Source: Burkholderiales bacterium GJ-E10
GTDB taxonomy: Bacteria; Pseudomonadota; Gammaproteobacteria; Burkholderiales; Burkholderiaceae_F
NCBI GenBank assembly: GCA_000828975.1
Contig: AP014683.1
Location: forward strand, 1,007,520 to 1,071,519
Reading direction: 5' to 3'
DNA length: 64,000 bases
Shown here one piece after another: positions 58,382 to 64,000 of the stretch. Position 1 is the stretch's first letter. The number at the start of each line of letters is the position of its first letter. Under the pieces are notes generated by a model. That model did no database searches. It was not told the DNA's origin and saw only the letters and a list, made by a program, of their open reading frames with translations. The position numbers were made by a program, and so were the translations under genes.

Positions 58382-58816
58382 TCAGCGCGGCTTGCCGCCC
58401 ATGTCGATGGGCTTGCCCTGGGCCAGGGAGGTGACATATGCCACCAGGGCGTTGAGCTGGGCGCTGCCGTAGTCCGGCGGGTTGCCCTGCAGTGCGCCGC
58501 CGATGCAGTGCGCGACCTGGTCCGGAAGCGTGATCAGGTGGCCGTTCCGGCGCGAGATGCGCGGGAAGATCGCGGCGGCGTTGGTCAGGCTCGGGATCCG
58601 GGTTCCATCGGGCAGGCGGCCGGGTTCGCGGCCGCCGCCGAGGTGGCAGGAGTTGCACACGCGTCCGTTGCCGCCGAACGTGTCGTGAAGGTACATCTGC
58701 TTGCCCTGGGCGACGGCTTTCGCCAGTTGGGGATCCATGGCGTACGCGGAACTTGCGAGCAGAGCGGAAAGACCGATTGCGATGCCAACGGAACGACGGA
58801 ATTTCTTGATCAGCAT
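58382..58816 (-). CDS. Periplasmic monoheme c-type cytochrome, TsdA/SoxX-like
   Basis: 144 residues. Signal peptide (SVGIAIGLSALLASSAYA), then GKQMYLHDTFGGNGRVCNSC with the heme site CNSCH at about 59-63, LGGGREPGRLPDGTRIPSL, the aromatic/charged IFPRISRRNGHLITLPDQVA and HCIGGALQGNPPDYGSAQLN, ALVAYVTSLAQG. The RNG...D...C...ALVAY pattern resembles a thiosulfate dehydrogenase (TsdA) cytochrome domain, but no second heme motif is present. GGAG lies 6 bases ahead of ATG 58814-58816; the open frame extends further upstream without a plausible start. Confidence 0.8.
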   Translation of the reverse strand: MLIKKFRRSVGIAIGLSALLASSAYAMDPQLAKAVAQGKQMYLHDTFGGNGRVCNSCHLGGGREPGRLPDGTRIPSLTNAAAIFPRISRRNGHLITLPDQVAHCIGGALQGNPPDYGSAQLNALVAYVTSLAQGKPIDMGGKPR

Positions 58817-58959
58817 GGGAGGCTCCTTGAAATCCAGGGAAGGGGACGCGATCCGGAACGGCACTACGCCAATAGTGTATAGGCTCGTGGTTCGCGCCCC
58901 GATTTGCCCGCCGACTTTGCCCGCTGACTTGCTTGACCGATTCCCGGCTTGGGCCATCG

Positions 58960-60522
58960 TCACCGTGCCGGCGACGGATCGGGCGGGTGCCCACCGTGGT
59001 CGACCGCAGTCCGGGAGGCCAAAGCCCGATCGGGACGTCCCCAGGAGCCTCCGAGGGCCTTGATGAGCAGGACGGCGTTGCCCAGGCGCTGTCCGCGAAT
59101 CTGCACCTGGCGGCGTTCGTTGGCGAGCAGCGCCTCCTGGGCATGGATCACGTCGAGACGATCGTCCACCCCGATGGCATAGCGATTGCGGGCGAGATCG
59201 CGCGCGCTGCGGGCGCCGGCGCTCGCAGCCGCGGCTTCCCGTGCGGCCCGGTCGAGGTCGTCGGCGGTGGTCAGCCCGTCTTCGACTTCCTGCATCGCTG
59301 CCAGAACCGTCTTGCGGTAGGCATCGTTGGCGGCCCGATAGCCGGACTGCGCCATCGCCACGCCGGCGGAGCGATAGCCGCCGTCGTAGAGGACTTGCGC
59401 TGCCGAGACGCCGAACGACCAGATGATCGACGGCGCCTGCAGCAACTGCGAGACCATCCGGCTTTCGGTGCCTCCGGTAAGGCCGAGCCGGATGTCGGGA
59501 TAGAACGCCGCCTTGGCGACGCCGATCTGCGCATTGGCCGCGGCCATCGCGCGTTCGGCCGAGGCGATATCGGGGCGCCGCTGCAGGAGGTCGGACGGAA
59601 TGCCGGCCGGAATCGAGGGTACCGGGCGCAGATGCGGATCCGGAGCAATGACGAAGGTGGGCGCCGCCTTGCCCAGCAAGGCGGCGATCTCATGCTCCGT
59701 CCGGTCGCGCTGGACCTGCAGGCCCTCGATTTCGGTGGCGGCGGATTCGAGCGCCGCGATCTGGTTGGCGACATCGATTGCCGAAGCCGATCCGAGGTCG
59801 TGCTGGGCGCGCACGATGGCGAGCGCGTGACGCTGCAGTGTGACGCTGCGCCGGACGGTGTCGGTTTCGGCATCGAGTTCGCGCAACGAGAAATACGCCG
59901 CGGCGACATCGGCGGTGAGCACCAGCCGCGCGGTTTCGAGATCCGCCTGCGCCTGCTGCGCCGAGGCGTTTGCCGCTTCGACTTCGCGGCGGATCTTGCC
60001 GAAGAGGTCGGTTTCGTACGCCACCGAGGGCGCCACCACGAAATCGTTCTGAACGGCGGAGGGAAGGACGAACGAGTAGATGAAGCGCGGGCGGGTGCCG
60101 GAGAGCCGCGTGCGCGAGGCGGTCGCGCCGAGGCCGACCTGCGGCACCAGGGCGCTTGCGGTCTGCGTGACCACCGCCTGGGCCTGGGCAAGCCGCTCGC
60201 CGGCGATCGCCAGACTGGGGCTCCCGGCGAGGGCCGCGGCTTCCAGCGCGTCGAGTTTCCGGTCGGCGAACACCGTCCACCACGCGCCGCGCCGGATGCC
60301 GTCCGCGGGCGCCGCGGCGTGCCAGGGTGCCTCGGTCTTCCAGGCCGGCGGCAGATCCGTCGGCGGTCGCCGGTAGTCGGGGCCGACGGTGCAGCCCCCC
60401 AGCGCGATCAGAAGTACGCCGGCCCAGCACCGCGTCGGTGTCCACGGCCCCACGGCGCCGGAAGCGGGGGCGGCGCAGTAGTCGCCGCGCGGCTGCACCA
60501 ATTTTTCCCTGCGCAAGGTCAT
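58960..60522 (-). CDS. Outer-membrane efflux lipoprotein (NodT/OprM type)
   Basis: 520 residues. Lipoprotein signal with Cys at about residue 44 (WAGVLLIALGGC), then the family opening TVGPDYRRPPTDLPPAWKTE. Two tandem coiled-coil repeats follow (SLAIAGERLAQAQAVVTQTA; AERAMAAANAQIGVAKAAFY and LGLTGGTESR), as in the trimeric TolC-like channel. It starts in the stop codon of the adaptor gene (ATGA). The C-terminal tail after ALGGSWGRP is unusually long and Arg/Pro-rich. Confidence 0.92.
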   Translation of the reverse strand: MTLRREKLVQPRGDYCAAPASGAVGPWTPTRCWAGVLLIALGGCTVGPDYRRPPTDLPPAWKTEAPWHAAAPADGIRRGAWWTVFADRKLDALEAAALAGSPSLAIAGERLAQAQAVVTQTASALVPQVGLGATASRTRLSGTRPRFIYSFVLPSAVQNDFVVAPSVAYETDLFGKIRREVEAANASAQQAQADLETARLVLTADVAAAYFSLRELDAETDTVRRSVTLQRHALAIVRAQHDLGSASAIDVANQIAALESAATEIEGLQVQRDRTEHEIAALLGKAAPTFVIAPDPHLRPVPSIPAGIPSDLLQRRPDIASAERAMAAANAQIGVAKAAFYPDIRLGLTGGTESRMVSQLLQAPSIIWSFGVSAAQVLYDGGYRSAGVAMAQSGYRAANDAYRKTVLAAMQEVEDGLTTADDLDRAAREAAAASAGARSARDLARNRYAIGVDDRLDVIHAQEALLANERRQVQIRGQRLGNAVLLIKALGGSWGRPDRALASRTAVDHGGHPPDPSPAR

Positions 60523-61736
60523 TGCGCGCGATCCCCGGTCGGAGTCGCCTGCACGGTGACGACGTCGCCGTCCGCCAGGGAATCCGGCGGATTGCGCACG
60601 ATGCGGTCGCCGTCGTGGAGTCCGCGCAGGATCTCGATCGTGCGCCCCATGTCGCGGCCCAAGGTCACCGCCTCCAGGCGGACGCGGCCGTTCGCGTCGA
60701 CCACCGCGATCCGCGGGCCGGCGGCGCGGAACAGCAGCGCGTCGTCGGGGGCGAGCAGGGTGCCGGTCGCGCCTACGGGCATGCGCGCCTCGACGTAGGC
60801 GCCGGGGAGCAGGCGCCCGTCCCGGTTCGGCAGGTCGACCTCCACCTGGAGCGTGCGGGTGACCGGGTCGATGGCGCGAGCCGTGCGTACGACCTTGCCG
60901 TGAAGCGGCGTCGCCAGCTCCGACTGCGTGATCGTGACGGGTTCATCGATCCGCACCGAGGGCGCGTAGCGTTGCGGCACGTCGATGTAGACCCGCAGCG
61001 GATCGATCTGCGCGATGTGGAACAGCGCGCTCGGGAAGCCGCCGTTGCCGGCGTTCACCAGATCGCCCACGTCGACGCTGCGCCGGGTGATGACCCCCGC
61101 ATACGGCGCCAGCACGCGCTGGAAACCCTTCAGCGCGCGGAGCCTGCGCACGTTGGCGTCGGCGGCGGCGAGCGCCGCCTGCGCCTGCTCGGCGGCGCTG
61201 CGCTTTTCATCGGCGGCCTGCCGCGACACCGCGTCGCGCTGCTGCAGGGCCGCCCAGCGCTGTGCCGTGATCCGGGCGATCGTCAGCGCCGCCGCCGCGC
61301 GCGCGCGATCCGCGACCGCCTGCTGCAGTTCCTGGTCGAGCTCGGGGGTTGCGATGACGGCGAGCAGCGCGCCCTTGCGCACGCGCGCGCCGATGTCGCG
61401 ATACCACTTCCGGACATAGCCGCTGGCCCGCGCGTAGATGGGCGATTCGAAATATCCCTGCAGGGTGCCGGGCAGATCGACCGTGGCACCTGCCCGGGCG
61501 CGGTGCACCACCGTGGTTGCGACGTACACGGCCTGTTGCCGGCGCGTCGCCGCCTGCAGGTCGCGCGACTGGGCCAGGCGTCCGGCGACGCCGAGCGCGG
61601 CGCCGAGCACCAGGACTGCGATCACGCCGACGGCGAATCGGGACGCGCGCCGCAGGGTGTGGATCCGGGGAATCCTGCCGGGGGTCGCGGAAGAACCGCG
61701 ATGGATTCCGAGGGAGGCGTGGCGGTCTTGGGTCAT
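60519..61736 (-). CDS. RND efflux periplasmic adaptor (membrane fusion protein)
   Basis: 405 residues. One N-terminal membrane anchor (FAVGVIAVLVLGAALGVAGR), lipoyl-like halves (GTLQGYFESPIYARASGYVR, KWYRDIGARVRKGALLAVIA and VLAPYAGVITRRSVDVGDLV), a coiled-coil hairpin between them, and a beta-barrel (LFHIAQIDPLRVYIDVPQRY). It links the RND pump to the outer-membrane channel. It overlaps the channel gene by 4 bases and follows the pump gene by 93 bases. Confidence 0.92.
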   Translation of the reverse strand: MTQDRHASLGIHRGSSATPGRIPRIHTLRRASRFAVGVIAVLVLGAALGVAGRLAQSRDLQAATRRQQAVYVATTVVHRARAGATVDLPGTLQGYFESPIYARASGYVRKWYRDIGARVRKGALLAVIATPELDQELQQAVADRARAAAALTIARITAQRWAALQQRDAVSRQAADEKRSAAEQAQAALAAADANVRRLRALKGFQRVLAPYAGVITRRSVDVGDLVNAGNGGFPSALFHIAQIDPLRVYIDVPQRYAPSVRIDEPVTITQSELATPLHGKVVRTARAIDPVTRTLQVEVDLPNRDGRLLPGAYVEARMPVGATGTLLAPDDALLFRAAGPRIAVVDANGRVRLEAVTLGRDMGRTIEILRGLHDGDRIVRNPPDSLADGDVVTVQATPTGDRAQ

Positions 61737-61829
61737 GTCGATCCAACCATCGCGGAGGGGCGTGTCATTCCGCGCACGAAGTGTTCCCGATCTTCCCGGA
61801 AGCGGAGGACGGGGTGGGGGAGAGGACTG

Positions 61830-64000
61830 TCACGCATTGGGGGAAACTCCGATCTCGGCGAGCCCGCTTGCCGCGGCGCGCCGCCGCGCCAGCCGCTTGT
61901 GGATCGCCGCGAACACCACCGGCACGAAGAGCAGCGTCGACACCGTGGCAAAGAGCAGGCCGCCGATGGTGGCGCGGCCCAGGGGCGCGTTCTGCTCGCC
62001 GCCCTCGCCAAGACCGAGGGCCATCGGAACCATGCCGACGATCATCGCCAGCGCCGTCATCAGCACCGGCCGCAGGCGTGTGGCGCCGGCTTCGAGCGCG
62101 GCGGAGAGCGGCGGCGCGCCGGCGTCCAGGCGCTGGCGCGCGAAGGAGACCAGCAGGATGCTGTTGGCCGTCGCGACGCCCACGGTCATGATCGCGCCGG
62201 TGAGCGCGGGGACGCTGAGCGTCGTGCCGGTGAGGAAGAGCATCCAGGCGATGCCTGCCAGCGCGGCGGGCAAGGCGGTGATGATGATGAACGGATCGAT
62301 CCACGACTGGAAGTTGACGACGATGAGCAGATAAACCAGCACGACGGCCATCCCCAGGCCGATGCCCAGTCCCACGAAGGACGAATGCATGGTCTGGACC
62401 TGCCCGCGGATGGCGATCCGCGATCCGCGCGGCAGGCGCGGCCGCAGCGCGGCCACGGCGCGCTCGACGTCGGCCGTCACGGACCCCAGGTCGCGACCCT
62501 CGACGCTCACGTCGAGATCGACGACCGGCGCGATGTCGTAGTGGGAGACCTCGGCAAAGCGGCGTTCCGGGACGACCTCGACGAGGTTGCCCAGCAACTG
62601 GTTGCGCAGGTGCGCGTTGATCGGCGTGCGCAGCACCGAGTCGATCGAGTCGACCTGATACTGCGGCGTCTGGACCACCAGGTTGTAGACGATGCCGTTC
62701 CTGGGGTTGAGCCAGAACGACGGCTGCGTCTGGGTGCTGCCGGCCAGCGACAGCAGCACGTTCTGGGCGATGTCGTTGGCACTGGCGCCCGCCTGCTGCG
62801 CGCGGGTGCGGTCGAGCCGCAGCCCGATCGTCGGTTCGTCCAGCCGCTGCTGGATGTGGACGTCGACCGCGCCCGGAATGGCGCGCACGCGTTTGTAGAG
62901 TTCGGACGCCAAGGCGAAATTCTGCTCGAGGTGTTTGCCGGCGAACTGGACGTCGATCGCCGCCGGCAGGCCGAAATTCAGGATCTGGGTGACGATGTCG
63001 GCAGGCTGGAAGAAGAATTCGATCCCGGGGAATCGCCGCGGCAGTTCGGCGCGCAGCCGGTCGACGATGGCGCGCGTCGGTTCGTGTCCCGGCCGCAGCG
63101 CCACCTGGATCTCGCTGTCCAGGGTGCCGAAGGTACCGGAGTTGCTGTATGACAGATTGATGCCGCTATAGGGAACGCCGATGTTGTCCAGGATGGTCCC
63201 AAGTTCGCGCGCCGGTACGAGGCGGCGGATCGCATCGTCGACTTCCGCCGAGAGGCGCGCGGTTTCCTCGATCCGGGTTCCGGTGGGCGCGCGCATGTGC
63301 AGGCGGATGAGCCCGGCGTCGACGCTCGGGAAGAAGTCGCGGCCGAGCAGCGGGTAGAGGCCGCAGGACAGCACGCAGAAGGCCAGGAACAGGGTGGTGA
63401 AGCGTCCGCGCCGCGTCAGCAGGGTGCTCAGCAGCAGGACGTAGCCGTTGCGCAGGCGCTCGAACGCGGCATCGAAGCGCCGGTACAGCCGATGCAGGGG
63501 GTTCGTGTCGGCCACATCGCGGCTGCGTTGCATCAGCATCAGCGCGAGGGTCGGCACCAGGGTGCGCGACAGGACATAGGATGCCAGCATCGCGAACACC
63601 ACGGCTTCGGCGAGCGGCACGAAGAGATAGTGCGCCACTCCGGTGAGGAAGAACATCGGCACGAAGACGACGCAGATGCTCAGGGTCGACACCAGGGCGG
63701 GAAGGGCGATCTCGCCGGCGCCGGTCAGGATCGCCGTGTGCAGGTCCTTGCCGAGATGAAGATGACGCTCGATGTTCTCGATCGTCACCGTCGCGTCGTC
63801 GACCAGGATGCCCACCGCCAGGGCAAGGCCGCCGAGGGTCATGATGTTGATCGTCTGGCCCATCGCCCATAGTGCGAGGATCGAGGACAGGATCGACAGC
63901 GGGATCGAAACGGCAACGATCGCCGTGCTGCGCCAGTTGCCGAGGAACAGCAGGATCAGCGCGGCGGTGAGGCAGGCGGCGATCACGGCTTCCCGGGCGA
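61830..64000 (-). CDS. RND efflux transporter permease, C-terminal part
   Basis: 722 residues are visible; the reading frame stays open past base 64000, so the N-terminus (about the first third) is outside the window. Visible: membrane helices with the proton-relay region ALAVGILVDDATVTIENIER (paired Asp), PALVSTLSICVVFVPMFFLT, the second periplasmic loop (FDAAFERLRNGY; PTIGLRLDRTRAQQAGASAN), and the second membrane bundle (ALTGAIMTVGVATANSILLV, GMVPMALGLGEGGEQNAPLG). It belongs to the AcrB/MdtBC-like or unclassified RND group; no heavy-metal motif was recognised. First gene of the operon pump-adaptor-channel. Confidence 0.92.
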   Translation of the reverse strand, partial: AREAVIAACLTAALILLFLGNWRSTAIVAVSIPLSILSSILALWAMGQTINIMTLGGLALAVGILVDDATVTIENIERHLHLGKDLHTAILTGAGEIALPALVSTLSICVVFVPMFFLTGVAHYLFVPLAEAVVFAMLASYVLSRTLVPTLALMLMQRSRDVADTNPLHRLYRRFDAAFERLRNGYVLLLSTLLTRRGRFTTLFLAFCVLSCGLYPLLGRDFFPSVDAGLIRLHMRAPTGTRIEETARLSAEVDDAIRRLVPARELGTILDNIGVPYSGINLSYSNSGTFGTLDSEIQVALRPGHEPTRAIVDRLRAELPRRFPGIEFFFQPADIVTQILNFGLPAAIDVQFAGKHLEQNFALASELYKRVRAIPGAVDVHIQQRLDEPTIGLRLDRTRAQQAGASANDIAQNVLLSLAGSTQTQPSFWLNPRNGIVYNLVVQTPQYQVDSIDSVLRTPINAHLRNQLLGNLVEVVPERRFAEVSHYDIAPVVDLDVSVEGRDLGSVTADVERAVAALRPRLPRGSRIAIRGQVQTMHSSFVGLGIGLGMAVVLVYLLIVVNFQSWIDPFIIITALPAALAGIAWMLFLTGTTLSVPALTGAIMTVGVATANSILLVSFARQRLDAGAPPLSAALEAGATRLRPVLMTALAMIVGMVPMALGLGEGGEQNAPLGRATIGGLLFATVSTLLFVPVVFAAIHKRLARRRAAASGLAEIGVSPNA

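Overview
The window is a GC-rich bacterial chromosome segment. It most likely comes from a betaproteobacterium (Burkholderiales or a close relative). The main reason is the co-directional run aroC-leuC-leuD-leuB-asd-fimV-truA-trpF-trpB-trpA-accD-folC-SPOR protein-cvpA-purF-metZ, a gene order known from that class. A CysB-type regulator, a DUF2844/DUF3443 pair, a PEP-CTERM protein and an EpsC-type CysE fit the same picture. No rRNA, tRNA, CRISPR array, transposase or prophage was seen.

Layout. 1-4388: the 5' part of a B12-dependent ribonucleotide reductase (minus), a divergent cysB, then a three-gene minus-strand operon (flavin reductase, ATP-grasp ligase, coiled-coil protein). 4618-10453: a secreted DUF2844 protein and DUF3443 lipoprotein, a glycosyltransferase coupled to proline iminopeptidase, and a renalase-like oxidoreductase. 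10612-29204: the conserved housekeeping run for chorismate, leucine, lysine/threonine/methionine, tryptophan, fatty acid, folate, purine and methionine synthesis. Many of its junctions are 4-base stop/start overlaps, so translational coupling is likely. 29205-35048: an accessory island with two toxin-antitoxin pairs, gene remnants, a PEP-CTERM surface protein, and a hybrid histidine kinase with a LuxR-type regulator. 35049-48815: cytochrome b561, a glyoxalase-II-like hydrolase, mnmC, cysE, folD, a ThiD-ThiE fusion, a globin-GAF-EAL signalling protein and purL. 48816-55172: a ferredoxin-type membrane protein coupled to a second-type FtsH, a host-attachment protein, arginase and small exported proteins. 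55228-64000 (minus): a diiron-type MBL protein, a ClC transporter, pal, a c-type cytochrome and an RND efflux operon whose first gene runs off the right edge.

The most unusual non-coding signal is a dispersed structured repeat in three copies (about 10459, 35624 and 48840). Each copy lies just downstream of the stop codon of a plus-strand gene. The third copy is flanked by a 15-base direct repeat (14/15 identical), and the second contains a 28-bp perfect inverted repeat around about 180 bases. It looks like a small non-autonomous (MITE/REP-like) element. Other points worth checking are folC, which has no usual start codon at its conserved N-terminus; a strong intrinsic terminator ending 3 bases before the clc start codon; and a promoter with an overlapping hairpin ahead of the two-component genes.
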